From positions 124,001 to 188,000 of the forward strand of contig NZ_JARJBB010000002.1 in NCBI RefSeq assembly GCF_029269835.1: a DNA stretch of 64,000 nt, written 5' to 3'. The stretch is from Streptomyces tropicalis. Its GTDB lineage: Bacteria; Actinomycetota; Actinomycetes; Streptomycetales; Streptomycetaceae. Under the pieces are notes generated by a model. It saw nothing but the letters and a program-made list of their open reading frames with translations. It ran no database searches and was not told where the DNA came from. The translations under genes were made by a program, and so were the position numbers. Shown one piece after another: positions 46,437-54,816 of this stretch (position 1 is the first letter of the stretch; each line of letters begins with the position of its first letter).

Positions 46437-46989
46437 TTGGTTTTACCCCTTAATTGTTCATGGTTTGAGGGTGGCCACTCCTGGTTGAGGGGTGGGCGGG
46501 ACCGCGCAGGACCTGGTTTCGGGGATCGGATCGGGCACCTGCGCGTCGGGCGCGCCGCACACGCGCCCTGAGCCCCGGATGAGGGGTGTAAAGAACCTTC
46601 ATACCGGACGGATGGGGCCGACGACGAGTCGGTAACGCGAAGGTCACATGACGTCGGCCCGGCACTTGGCCCAATATGGGGACAAGTCCTCGTCGATCGC
46701 TCGACAGGGGCTCAAGCGGCCCCGAAGGCGACGGGCGCGTAGGCCGCGCCGGGAGAGGCGCCGAAGGTCTTCCGGCCGGAAGGAGAGATTCCCGCAGATG
46801 ATGCGGTCTTGACGGACCGGCTGCATACCGCACGGGATGCACCCGTTATCCGATTTTGACATTGCGAGCCCCCTGAACAGCGCAATCCCAATGGCAAGAT
46901 GCGGTCAATAACACGAGGTCGCGACACCCGAAGGTGTGTGTTCTCGTCGACCCATCGGCAGCTCCACCCATCCGCCGGAGGAACCCACC
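46437..46989. other. Long divergent intergenic region
   Basis: 553 bp without a supported gene, between malic enzyme and the ABC transporter. It includes an AT-rich stretch at 46440-46480 (malic enzyme leader) and another at 46835-46920, with TTGACA at 46856-46861 and an inverted repeat ATTGCG/CGCAAT (46861-46866 with 46881-46886). This is probably the transporter promoter; the -10 could not be fixed. The middle part (46500-46830) holds nothing I can name. Confidence 0.45.
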
Positions 46990-47943
46990 ATGACCGCACG
47001 CTCCACCCGTCGTACGACCGCCGCGCACTCCCGGACAGCCGCGGTCGGTGCGATCGCGGTCGCCGGCGCCCTGCTGCTCAGCGGCTGTGGTGACCAGACG
47101 AAGGACAAGGACACGGGCTCCGGCAGCTCGTCCAGCGCCCCCCTCGCGGACAAGCTCCCGGCGTCGGTCCGCGAGAAGGGCGTCATCCGGGTCGGCTCCG
47201 ACATCGCCTATGCCCCGGTCGAGTTCAAGGACAGCTCCGGCAACGTCGTCGGCCTCGACCCGGACCTCGGCGCCGCGATGGGCAAGCAGCTCGGCGTGAA
47301 GGTCGACTTCGAGAACGGCACCTTCGACGCGCTGCTCACCGGCATCCGCTCCGGCCGCTACGACATCGCCATGTCCGCGATGACGGACAACAAGAGCCGG
47401 CAGGAGGGCATCGACCCCACCACCGGCAAGAAGGTCGGCGAGGGCGTCGACTTCGTCGACTACCTGACCGCCGGCGTGTCGATCTACACCCGCAAGGGCG
47501 ACACCAAGGGCATCACCACCTGGTCCGACCTGTGCGGCAAGAAGATCGCCCTGGAGCGCGGGACCGTCTCGGAGGACCTCGCCAAGGCCGAGGCGAAGAA
47601 GTGCCCGAGCGGCAAGAAGCTCACCGTCGAGGCCTTCGACGACGACCAGCAGGCCCAGACCCGCCTGCGCTCCGGCGGCGCGGACGCGGCCTCCTCGGAC
47701 TTCCCCGTCGCCGCCTACGCGGTGAAGACGTCCGGCGGCGGCAAGGACTTCCAGATCGTCGGCAAGCAGGTCGAGGCGGCTCCCTACGGCATCGCGGTCG
47801 GCAAGAACAACACGCAGCTGCGCGACGCGCTGCAGGCCGCGGTGAACGCCGTCATCAAGAGCGGCGAGTACCAGAAGATCCTCGAGAAGTGGGGCGCCCA
47901 GGACGGCGCGGTCAAGGAGTCCGCCGTCAACGGCGGCAAGTGA
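46990..47943 (+). CDS. Glutamate-type ABC transporter substrate-binding lipoprotein
   Basis: 317 residues with a lipoprotein signal: basic N-terminus, VAGALLLSGC lipobox (Cys about residue 34). The mature part is a family 3 amino-acid binding protein: VIRVGSDIAYAPVEFKDSSG, then GLDPDLGAAMGKQLGVKVDF, and FDALLTGIRSGRYDIAMSAM. It is anchored outside the membrane and delivers a polar amino acid to the permease. ATG at 46990 has GGAGG. It is first in a three-gene operon with permease and ATPase and matches SCO5260 by memory. Confidence 0.93.
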   Translation: MTARSTRRTTAAHSRTAAVGAIAVAGALLLSGCGDQTKDKDTGSGSSSSAPLADKLPASVREKGVIRVGSDIAYAPVEFKDSSGNVVGLDPDLGAAMGKQLGVKVDFENGTFDALLTGIRSGRYDIAMSAMTDNKSRQEGIDPTTGKKVGEGVDFVDYLTAGVSIYTRKGDTKGITTWSDLCGKKIALERGTVSEDLAKAEAKKCPSGKKLTVEAFDDDQQAQTRLRSGGADAASSDFPVAAYAVKTSGGGKDFQIVGKQVEAAPYGIAVGKNNTQLRDALQAAVNAVIKSGEYQKILEKWGAQDGAVKESAVNGGK

Positions 47944-47976
47944 CCGACCCCGAAAGGCCGCTGAGAGGCAATACCC

Positions 47977-48912
47977 GTGACTGCTGACATCGACAGGACG
48001 GCGGGGCACAAGGACACGCCCCCGGCCGGACCCCAGGCCATCAAGGCCATTCCGGTCCGCCACTACGGGCGGTACGTCTCCGCCCTCGTCGCGATCGGCC
48101 TGCTGGGCGCGATCGTCTTCGCGTTCGCCCAGGGCAAGATCAACTGGAGCGCGATCCCGCAGTACTTCTTCGACGACCGCATCCTGCAGGGCGTGGGCAA
48201 GACGCTCCTGCTGACGCTGCTGTCCATGGCCATCGGCATCGCCGGCGGCATCCTGCTGGCGGTGATGCGCCTGTCGAAGAACCCGGTGACCTCGTCCATC
48301 GCCTGGTTCTACATCTGGTTCTTCCGCGGCACGCCGGTCCTGGTGCAGCTCGTGGTCTGGTTCAACCTGGGTCTGGTCTTCGAGTACATCAACCTCGGGC
48401 CGATCTACAAGGACCAGTGGTCGGACTTCATGACCCCGTTCCTGACCGCGCTGCTCGGCCTCGGCCTGAACGAGGCCGCGTACATGGCGGAGATCTGCCG
48501 GGCCGGTCTGCTCGCCGTCGACGAGGGCCAGACCGAGGCGGCGCACGCGCTGGGCATGAGCCACGCCAGGACGCTGCGCCGCATCGTGATCCCGCAGGCG
48601 ATGCGGGTGATCGTGCCGCCCACGGGCAACGAGGTCATCAACATGCTGAAGACGACCTCGCTGGTGTCCGTCGTGCAGTTCTCCGAGCTGTTCCGGGTGG
48701 CTCAGGACATCGGCCAGACCTCCGGCTCGCCGGTGGAGATGTACTTCCTGGCCGCCGCCTGGTACCTGCTCATGACGTCCGTGCTCAGCGTGGGCCAGTA
48801 CTACATCGAGCGCTACTACGCCCGGGGGTCCAGCCGCAGCCTGCCGGCGACTCCGTGGCAGAAGGTCAGGGCGCACCTGACGTCCTTCTCCAGCAGGAAG
48901 GCCACGGCATGA
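47977..48912 (+). CDS. Amino-acid ABC transporter permease
   Basis: 311 residues with an N-terminal cytoplasmic stretch and five or six helices. The permease signature is present: [20 protein letters not shown] then [20 protein letters not shown], the EAA loop that contacts the ATPase. HisM/GlnP-type permeases usually form homo- or heterodimers; only one permease gene is in the operon, so a homodimer is likely. GTG at 47977 follows GAGAGG. Its stop overlaps the ATPase start by 4 bp. Confidence 0.94.
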   Translation: MTADIDRTAGHKDTPPAGPQAIKAIPVRHYGRYVSALVAIGLLGAIVFAFAQGKINWSAIPQYFFDDRILQGVGKTLLLTLLSMAIGIAGGILLAVMRLSKNPVTSSIAWFYIWFFRGTPVLVQLVVWFNLGLVFEYINLGPIYKDQWSDFMTPFLTALLGLGLNEAAYMAEICRAGLLAVDEGQTEAAHALGMSHARTLRRIVIPQAMRVIVPPTGNEVINMLKTTSLVSVVQFSELFRVAQDIGQTSGSPVEMYFLAAAWYLLMTSVLSVGQYYIERYYARGSSRSLPATPWQKVRAHLTSFSSRKATA

Positions 48913-49715
48913 CCGAGAAGCTCACCACGTCCGGCGCCGCCGTCCGGGACGCGTCCGTGGCGATGGTCAGGGCCGAGGGCGTGCACAAGTCCTTCGGCCA
49001 GGTCGAGGTCCTCAAGGGCATCGACCTGGAGGTGAAGCCCGGCGAGGTGTTCTGCCTCATCGGCCCCTCCGGCTCCGGCAAGTCGACGTTCCTGCGATGC
49101 ATCAACCACCTGGAGAAGATCAACGCCGGCCGGCTGTGGGTCGACGGCGAGCTGGTCGGCTACCGGCAGCAGGGCGACAAGCTCTACGAGCTGCGCGACC
49201 GCGAGGTCGCCATGAAGCGCCGGGACATCGGCATGGTCTTCCAGCGCTTCAACCTGTTCCCGCACATGACCGCCCTGGAGAACGTCATCGAGGCGCCGGT
49301 CCAGGTCAAGGGCGCCCAGCGGAGTGCGGCCCGGGAGCGGGCGATGCAGCTGCTGGAGCGCGTGGGCCTGGCCGACCGGGCGGGGCACTACCCCTCGCAG
49401 CTCTCGGGCGGCCAGCAGCAGCGGGTGGCGATCGCCCGGGCGCTGGCCATGGACCCCAAGCTGATGCTGTTCGACGAGCCGACCTCGGCCCTGGACCCGG
49501 AACTGGTCGGTGACGTCCTCGACGTCATGCGGGACCTGGCCGAGTCCGGCATGACGATGGTCGTCGTCACCCACGAGATGGGCTTCGCCCGCGAGGTCGG
49601 CGACAGCCTGGTCTTCATGGACGACGGGGTGGTCGTCGAGTCCGGCCACCCGCGCGAGGTGCTGACGAACCCCCAGCACGAGCGCACGCAGTCGTTCCTG
49701 TCGAAGGTCCTCTGA
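48909..49715 (+). CDS. Amino-acid ABC transporter ATP-binding protein
   Basis: 268 residues with a complete ABC ATPase: Walker [11 protein letters not shown]-loop VFQRFNLFP, signature [15 protein letters not shown], Walker [14 protein letters not shown], and switch His in VVTHEM. It is the GlnQ/GluA type that powers the adjacent permease. Start codon overlaps the permease stop (ATGA). A 16-bp hairpin follows 12 bp downstream. Confidence 0.96.
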   Translation: MTEKLTTSGAAVRDASVAMVRAEGVHKSFGQVEVLKGIDLEVKPGEVFCLIGPSGSGKSTFLRCINHLEKINAGRLWVDGELVGYRQQGDKLYELRDREVAMKRRDIGMVFQRFNLFPHMTALENVIEAPVQVKGAQRSAARERAMQLLERVGLADRAGHYPSQLSGGQQQRVAIARALAMDPKLMLFDEPTSALDPELVGDVLDVMRDLAESGMTMVVVTHEMGFAREVGDSLVFMDDGVVVESGHPREVLTNPQHERTQSFLSKVL

Positions 49716-49727
49716 CGGCACCGCCGA

Positions 49728-49763
49728 AAAGGGGCGGTACGGGTCCTCCCGTACCGCCCCTTT
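49728..49763 (+). terminator. Strong terminator of the ABC transporter operon
   Basis: A perfect 16-bp stem (49728-49743 with 49748-49763) with a 4-nt TCCT loop. It starts with AAA and ends with TTT, so it can work on both strands; the methyltransferase gene converges on it. Confidence 0.88.
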
Positions 49764-49774
49764 CGCACGGCCGC

Positions 49775-50551
49775 CTACTTCAGGGCCAGCAGGAGGGTGT
49801 CCGACGGGGAGCACCACACCGGGCGGGCCTCGGCGAAGCCGTGCTCGCGCAGGACGCGCGCGTGCCACGCGGCGGAGGGCATGTCGCCGTCGGCGTGCTC
49901 GCCGTAGATCTCGAAGCGGCGGGCCGTGGGGCCGGCCAGCGCCGGGTCCGCGGCGGCCAGCTGCCACCACTCGGCCCAGTCGAGGGCGCCGTTGTCCTTG
50001 GCCCGGTCCATGCGAGCGTGGCGCAGGGCGCGCTCGGCCGCGTTGATCCGGGGGGTCGACTCGTCGATCATGTGGTCCGCGTTCATGAAGACGCCGCCGT
50101 CGCGGACGAGTTCGGCGACCTGGCCGTAGAGGGCCGCGAGGGGCCCGTCGTGCAGCCAGTGCAGGGCCGTGGCGGTGAGGACCGCGTCGTAGGAGTCGTG
50201 CGGCAGCCCGGCCCGCCAGTCGGGGTCCTTCAGGTCGGCGGTGACGAGGGTGACCCGCTCGTCGCCCGCGAAGGTGCCCTCCGCGATGGCGAGCAGCGCC
50301 GGGTCGAGGTCGACGCCGGTGCTGGTGGCGCCGGGGAGGCGGGCGAGCAGCCGGGACGTGATGCTGCCGGTGCCGCAGGCCAGGTCGAGGACGCGCGGGG
50401 CGGAGCCGGCGACGGCCTCCACCATGTCCAGCATGACCCGGAAGCGGTCCTCGCGGTCGGGCATGTACCACTCCTGCTGCCGGTCCCAGCTCTCCTGCCA
50501 GGCCGCCCAGTCGGTGCCCGATGCCGTCACGTGTGTACCCGTGTCCGTCAT
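49775..50551 (-). CDS. Class I SAM-dependent methyltransferase
   Basis: 258 residues with the SAM Rossmann motifs: VLDLACGTGSITSRLLARLP (motif I), TGVDLDPALLAIAEG (motif II), VTADLKDPDW, YDAVLTATALHWLHDGPLAA (motif IV and post region). The early segment TDWAAWQESWDRQQEWYMPD resembles trans-aconitate-methyltransferase-like proteins. The substrate is unknown. ATG at 50551 follows GGGGAG. It diverges from the CGNR gene across 100 bp. Confidence 0.9.
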   Translation of the reverse strand: MTDTGTHVTASGTDWAAWQESWDRQQEWYMPDREDRFRVMLDMVEAVAGSAPRVLDLACGTGSITSRLLARLPGATSTGVDLDPALLAIAEGTFAGDERVTLVTADLKDPDWRAGLPHDSYDAVLTATALHWLHDGPLAALYGQVAELVRDGGVFMNADHMIDESTPRINAAERALRHARMDRAKDNGALDWAEWWQLAAADPALAGPTARRFEIYGEHADGDMPSAAWHARVLREHGFAEARPVWCSPSDTLLLALK

Positions 50552-50651
50552 GTCTCCCCTTCCCCAGCCCCGATGCGTAATACCCTGAAACCACGATCGG
50601 CTGTTACCCGACCGCTTCCATGACCATAGAGGGCCTCGGTAAGGACTACAA

Positions 50652-51281
50652 GTGGAACTGGCCTATTACTCGGATTACGCCGTCCGTCTCGTGAACAGCG
50701 AGGAGCCGGCCCGGGGCAAGGACGATCTGACCTCGGTCGACGCGATCCGCGACCTGTTCGGCGGCAACGCGTCGGCGGCCCGGCGGGCCACGGACGCCGA
50801 CGTCACGCGGTTCCGCTCGGTGCGGGGGCGGCTCCGCTCGGTCTTCGAGGCCGCCGACGAGGGCGACGAGACCCTCGCGGTGGACCTGCTCAACTCGCTG
50901 CTGCTGGAGTTCCCGGTGAGCCCGCAGATCTCCGGGCACGACCACCGAGACGAGGACGACCGCCCGCTGTGGCACATGCACCTGGCGGACCACCCGTCCA
51001 ACGCGACCGCGGGCTACGCGGCCATCGCGGCGATGGGGCTGGCCTTCCACCTCACCGAGTACGGCGTCGACCGGCTCGGCATGTGCCAGGCCGCACCCTG
51101 CCGCAACGCCTACCTCGACACCTCGACCAACCGGTCGCGGCGCTACTGCTCGGACCGCTGCGCGACCCGCGCCAACGTGGCGGCCTACCGTGCCCGCAAG
51201 CGCCTGGAGGCCGACCGGTCGGCCAGCACCGGCCTGGCCGCGGAGAGCGCCCAGCGCACCAGCGCCAGCGGCGAGCGCTGA
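50652..51281 (+). CDS. CGNR zinc-finger protein
   Basis: 209 residues. The N-terminal part is the ABATE/DUF1470-type domain (AYYSDYAVRLVNSEEPARGK); the C-terminal CGNR zinc finger has ligands in MCQAAPCRNAYLDTS and RRYCSDRCATRANVAAYRAR. In this copy the CGNR motif itself reads C-R-N-A. It is a probable transcription factor. GTG at 50652 is used. The last 97 bp overlap the convergent sodX gene. Confidence 0.88.
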   Translation: MELAYYSDYAVRLVNSEEPARGKDDLTSVDAIRDLFGGNASAARRATDADVTRFRSVRGRLRSVFEAADEGDETLAVDLLNSLLLEFPVSPQISGHDHRDEDDRPLWHMHLADHPSNATAGYAAIAAMGLAFHLTEYGVDRLGMCQAAPCRNAYLDTSTNRSRRYCSDRCATRANVAAYRARKRLEADRSASTGLAAESAQRTSASGER

Positions 51282-51619
51282 CCCTGCGTCCGCGGCCGGT
51301 AGCGGAACCGCACCCTGCCGAGGACCAGGTCCTCCGGAACCGCCCCGTAGTCGGTGCTGTCCCCGCCCGCGTAGGCGTTGTCCCCGAGCACCCACCAGCC
51401 GCCCTCGCGCCGCTCGGCGGCGCGCTTCACGACGAGCAGGTCCTGCTGGAACGGATGGCGCAGGACGACCACGTCACCGGGCCGGACCCGCGCACCGTAC
51501 TGCACCAGCAGCTGGTCGCCGTGGTGCAGCGTCGGGACCATGGACGGCCCGGTGACCTCCGCCAGGCCGAACGGAAGCGCCACTCCCCTGCGGTCGGTCT
51601 CCTGCGACAGCTCCGGCAT
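51185..51619 (-). CDS. sodX: Nickel superoxide dismutase maturation protease SodX
   Basis: 144 residues of the S26 signal-peptidase-like family. Catalytic Ser26 lies in EVTGPSMVPTL and the general-base Lys65 in DLLVVKRAAER; WWVLGDNAYAGGDSTDYGAV is the conserved C-terminal box. There is no membrane anchor, as expected for a cytoplasmic peptidase that removes the SodN leader so that its N-terminal His can bind nickel. ATG at 51619 is chosen; earlier in-frame starts would run into the promoter region. It is divergent from sodN, and its 3' end overlaps the CGNR gene by 97 bp. Confidence 0.9.
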   Translation of the reverse strand: MPELSQETDRRGVALPFGLAEVTGPSMVPTLHHGDQLLVQYGARVRPGDVVVLRHPFQQDLLVVKRAAERREGGWWVLGDNAYAGGDSTDYGAVPEDLVLGRVRFRYRPRTQGQRSPLALVRWALSAARPVLADRSASRRLRAR

Positions 51620-51764
51620 CACCCGGCACCTCCCCGGTTCTTCCTCCACCAGTCTCAGTCTCACCCCGGACTTTTGTCCTAAGCCCATGGGGGCACTCGC
51701 GAAAACACCTCTCGCAGGGAGTAATGTCCCACCTGAGAAGACGATCACGAGGAAGGAATGCTCC

Positions 51765-52160
51765 ATGCTTTCCCGCCTGTTTGCCCCCAAGGTCAAGGTC
51801 AGCGCGCACTGCGACCTGCCCTGCGGTGTGTACGACCCGGCCCAGGCCCGCATCGAGGCGGAGTCGGTGAAGGCCGTTCAGGAGAAGATGGCCGGCAACG
51901 ACGACCCGCACTTCCAGGCGCGCGCCACCGTCATCAAGGAGCAGCGTGCCGAGCTCGCGAAGCACCACGTCTCCGTGCTCTGGAGCGACTACTTCAAGGC
52001 TCCGCACTTCGAGAAGTACCCGGAGCTGCACCAGCTGGTGAACGACGCCCTGAAGGCGCTGTCCGCGGCCAAGGGCTCCACCGACCCGGCCACCGGCCAG
52101 AAGGCGCTGGACTACATCGCCCAGATCGACAAGATCTTCTGGGAGACCAAGAAGGCCTGA
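51765..52160 (+). CDS. sodN: Nickel superoxide dismutase SodN
   Basis: 131-residue precursor. A 14-residue leader (MLSRLFAPKVKVSA) precedes His15-Cys16-Asp17-Leu18-Pro19-Cys20-Gly21-Val22-Tyr23, the nickel hook (mature His1, Cys2, Cys6). It dismutes superoxide in the cytoplasm as a helical homohexamer. SodX, encoded divergently, should cut the leader. AAGGA lies upstream of the ATG at 51765. A possible -10 (TAATGT, 51722-51727) lies in the gap to sodX. In Streptomyces sodN is induced by nickel, while the iron enzyme gene sodF is repressed. Confidence 0.98.
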   Translation: MLSRLFAPKVKVSAHCDLPCGVYDPAQARIEAESVKAVQEKMAGNDDPHFQARATVIKEQRAELAKHHVSVLWSDYFKAPHFEKYPELHQLVNDALKALSAAKGSTDPATGQKALDYIAQIDKIFWETKKA

Positions 52161-52202
52161 TCCTCGATCACGCCTTCGGCCTGCGGCTCCACCGGGCCGC
52201 AG
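52141..52202 (+). ncRNA. Candidate s-SodF sRNA in the sodN 3' UTR
   Basis: In S. coelicolor a stable RNA processed from the sodN 3' end pairs with the sodF leader and silences it. Here the sodN stop is followed directly by TCCTCGATCAC (52161-52171), whose TCCTC can pair with a GAGGA ribosome site, and by a 7-bp hairpin (52181-52187 with 52196-52202) that could serve as its terminator. The limits given are approximate and no sodF gene is in the window to test pairing. Confidence 0.45.
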
Positions 52203-52384
52203 CGTCTCCGCCGACCGCACCCGGTCCCCGGCCCGCCGCACTGGCGGCCGTGGGGGCCGGGTGCGGTCGTTGCGGCCCGCCCTCGGGTGCGGTGCGGTGC
52301 CGCCGGACGCCGGACCGCTCCCTCGCGGCCATGGGGCCGCCCGTGCCCCGGTACGGGCGGCGGTGGGCGTGCCATGCTGGCCGC

Positions 52385-52795
52385 ATGACGCCCGAAGACC
52401 TGGTACGGCTGCGGCGGGCCCGGGACCGGATGGACCGCGAGTACGCCGAACCGCTGGACATGACCGAGCTGGCGGGCGGTGCGCTGATGTCGCCGGGGCA
52501 CTTCCAGCGCAGCTTCCGGGCCGCCTACGGGCAGACGCCCTACGGCTATCTCATGACCCGGCGCATCGAGCGGGCGAAGGCCCTGCTCCGGCGGGGCGAC
52601 CTGAGCGTCACGGAGGTGTGCATGGCCGTGGGCTGCACCTCGCTGGGCTCCTTCAGCTCCCGCTTCACGGAGCTGGTCGGCGAGACCCCGAGCGCCTACC
52701 GGGCGCGGCGCCACGAGGACAGCGCGGTGATCCCGCCGTGCGTCGCCCGCACCTTCACCCGCCCGGGCCGCAAGCCCGCGCCGCGCCTGCCCTGA
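52385..52795 (+). CDS. Short AraC-family regulator
   Basis: 136 residues consisting of little more than the AraC DNA-binding domain with both HTH units: LDMTELAGGALMSPGHFQRS with FRAAYGQTPYGYLMTRRIER, and VTEVCMAVGCTSLGSFSSRF with TELVGETPSAYRARR. ATG at 52385 is used. A C-terminal basic tail follows. The VOC-family gene 248 bp downstream on the same strand is a common neighbour and likely target, since AraC-VOC pairs recur in actinobacteria. Confidence 0.9.
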   Translation: MTPEDLVRLRRARDRMDREYAEPLDMTELAGGALMSPGHFQRSFRAAYGQTPYGYLMTRRIERAKALLRRGDLSVTEVCMAVGCTSLGSFSSRFTELVGETPSAYRARRHEDSAVIPPCVARTFTRPGRKPAPRLP

Positions 52796-53043
52796 GGACC
52801 CGCGTCGCGCCTGCCCCGCCCGCGCGGCGCGGCCAGTGCCGTGGCCGGAGGGGTGTGCCGGGATGCTCGCGGCGTCCGGTGCCGGGGGCACCTCCCACGC
52901 CGTTCAGGCTGCGGGTGAGCATCGCACGACGGAGCGTCGCCCACGCACGGGGATGTACCCGGGTGAGGCGACGACGCAGCGAGGTGCCGTGCCGGACGCC
53001 GCGAGCCGGTGAACCTTCTCGGTCACAGCACTAGCGTGAGTGC

Positions 53044-53460
53044 ATGGACCTCAAACTGCGCCAGTGCTTCATCGCCGTCGACGACCACGACAAGGCGCTC
53101 ACCTTCTACCGCGACGTCCTGGGCCTGGAGGTCCGCAACGACGTCGGGTTCGAGGGGATGCGGTGGGTGACCGTGGGGTCGCCGCTCCAGCCCGACGTGG
53201 AGATCGTCCTGGAACCGCCGGCCGCGAACCCGGACACCTCCCCCGCCGACAAGGAGGCCATGGCCCAGCTGCTGGCCAAGGGCGTGCTGCGCGGGGTCAT
53301 CTTCACCACCGCCGACTGCGACGCGCTCTTCGACCGCGTCCGCGAGCACGGCGCCGACGTCGTCCAGGAGCCCATGGACCAGCCCTACGGCGTCCGGGAC
53401 TGCGCCTTCCGCGACCCCGCGGGCAACCTGCTGCGCTTCATGCAGCGCCCGGCGGACTGA
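53044..53460 (+). CDS. VOC (glyoxalase/bleomycin-resistance) family protein
   Basis: 138 residues with two VOC beta-alpha-beta-beta-beta modules: LRQCFIAVDDHDKALTFYRD, then VLGLEVRNDVGFEGMRWVTV, and later GVIFTTADCDALFDRVREHG with VRDCAFRDPAGNLLRFMQ. VOC proteins bind a metal or small molecules and act as lyases, dioxygenases or resistance proteins; this one cannot be narrowed. ATG at 53044. It follows the AraC gene. Confidence 0.9.
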   Translation: MDLKLRQCFIAVDDHDKALTFYRDVLGLEVRNDVGFEGMRWVTVGSPLQPDVEIVLEPPAANPDTSPADKEAMAQLLAKGVLRGVIFTTADCDALFDRVREHGADVVQEPMDQPYGVRDCAFRDPAGNLLRFMQRPAD

Positions 53461-53483
53461 GGACGGGCGGCGGTTCCCGGCCG

Positions 53484-53708
53484 TCAGGCGTGCGGGGGCT
53501 CCCGTGGGGCCGCCGGGCGGTCGGGCGGGGCGGGCTCGGGGGTGTCCGGGGCCGGGGCGGTCGGCTCGGGCCCGGAGGCGCACGCCGGGTTGCGGCACGG
53601 GCCGGGGCCCCAGCGCGGCACCCACGCGCCCAGGGTCTTGTACTTCCGGACGACCGACGCGACGGGCTGCCCGCAGACGGGACAGACGTGCTGCTCTGCG
53701 CTGTCCAT
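53484..53708 (-). CDS. Small zinc-ribbon-like hypothetical protein
   Basis: 74 residues. Two Cys pairs (VCPVCGQP and PCRNPACASG) can form a zinc ribbon; the C-terminus is Pro-rich and acidic (PAPDTPEPAPPDRPAAPREP). ATG at 53708. It is convergent with the VOC gene, 23 bp apart. Function unknown; possibly a nucleic-acid-binding accessory protein. Confidence 0.65.
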   Translation of the reverse strand: MDSAEQHVCPVCGQPVASVVRKYKTLGAWVPRWGPGPCRNPACASGPEPTAPAPDTPEPAPPDRPAAPREPPHA

Positions 53709-53934
53709 GCCCTCAGGCTAGGACGGCCGCGGGCCGCGCGCCCGCGAGGGCGACCGGTGCCGCCGGGCGGTTTCAGTCCGGCCTGCGACCAAGCGGCGGT
53801 GCGGCGACGGCCTGCAAGACCGCGGCCGCCGAGGCCGGGAGCCGATGGCCCGTCGGCACGTGCCGGTGGTGCGGGGCGGGTGTCGTAACGGCCGGGCGCC
53901 CGCGGGCCCTGCGGGGCGGTGGCGGTGGGGCGGT

Positions 53935-54585
53935 TCAGCCGCGCGGCTCGCGCCACATCGGCCACATCCGCGGGCCGTCCGGCAGATCGAGGGTGTGCCC
54001 GGTGGGGGCGAAGCCCAGGCGCTCGTAGAGCGGCACGCTGCGTGCGCTGCTGGCCTCCAGATACGCGGGCAGGCGCTCGCCGTCGCAGCGGTCGAGGGCG
54101 TGCCGGACGAGGGCGGCGCCCACGCCCTCGCCCTGGCGGGCGGGGGTGACGGCGATCATCCACAGGTAGGCGTGGGCGCGGTCCGCGGGGTGCGCCTCGG
54201 CCATCAGCCGGGCGATCCGCTCCACCCGCTCGTTGTCCGGGTCCACGGTCTCGCGCAGCCGCGCGGCCTCCTTGGCCGTGCTGCCCTCGACGCCGTCCCC
54301 GCCCGTGCCGGGTTCGGACGCGGCGGGCCCGGGCGCGGCGGAGGGGTCGCCTGCCGGCACCATGAGCCACAGCGCGCATCCGGCGCCGTCCTCGGTGAGG
54401 TCGATCCGTCCCTCGGCGAGCACGGTGTCGGTGAAGGCGGCCATCAGCCGGTGGTGGGTCGCGCGGCGGTGGTCGGCCCCGGGGAAGACCCAGCTGCTGA
54501 CCGGGTCGTTCTGGAAGGCCTCGTCGAGGAGCCGTACGACCAGCTCGCGGTCGCCCTCGTCCGCCGTCCGGATCGCCACGCCCAT
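53935..54585 (-). CDS. GNAT-family N-acetyltransferase
   Basis: 216 residues. The GNAT core is present: IRTADEGDRELVVRLLDEAF, YLWMIAVTPARQGEGVGAAL with the acetyl-CoA-binding Q-G-x-G-x-A motif, and LPAYLEASSARSVPLYERLG in the C-terminal part. An insert of about 40 residues (SAAPGPAASEPGTGGDG region) is probably a flexible loop. The substrate is unknown. ATG at 54585. Confidence 0.9.
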   Translation of the reverse strand: MGVAIRTADEGDRELVVRLLDEAFQNDPVSSWVFPGADHRRATHHRLMAAFTDTVLAEGRIDLTEDGAGCALWLMVPAGDPSAAPGPAASEPGTGGDGVEGSTAKEAARLRETVDPDNERVERIARLMAEAHPADRAHAYLWMIAVTPARQGEGVGAALVRHALDRCDGERLPAYLEASSARSVPLYERLGFAPTGHTLDLPDGPRMWPMWREPRG

Positions 54586-54816
54586 CCCACCCGTCCCCTT
54601 GGCTCAACCCGTTTCGCATGTACGGGCGTTGAGCGTAGCCGGTGCCGGCGGGGAGAAGAGGGCGGGGCCCGCACACCGTGGGGAAGTGCGGGACCCACCC
54701 GGCCGGAGCCTCCGGCCTCCGCACGGGGTCAGGTGCCGTACGGGGCCGGGGACGCCGGGTCCTCGGGCCGCCGGGCCGGGACCGGAGTCGGCCGGCGCGG
54801 CGGTGGTGGAGCGCTC
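54586..54816. other. Short intergenic region with terminator
   Basis: 231 bp between the GNAT gene and the prenyl synthase gene, both on the minus strand. It holds a 7-bp hairpin (54668-54674 with 54686-54692) and otherwise GC-rich sequence without gene signals. Confidence 0.4.
54668..54692 (-). terminator. Probable terminator of the encapsulin operon
   Basis: A 7-bp stem (CCCGCAC with GTGCGGG) with an 11-nt loop lies about 125 bp after the prenyl synthase stop on the minus strand. Confidence 0.45.
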
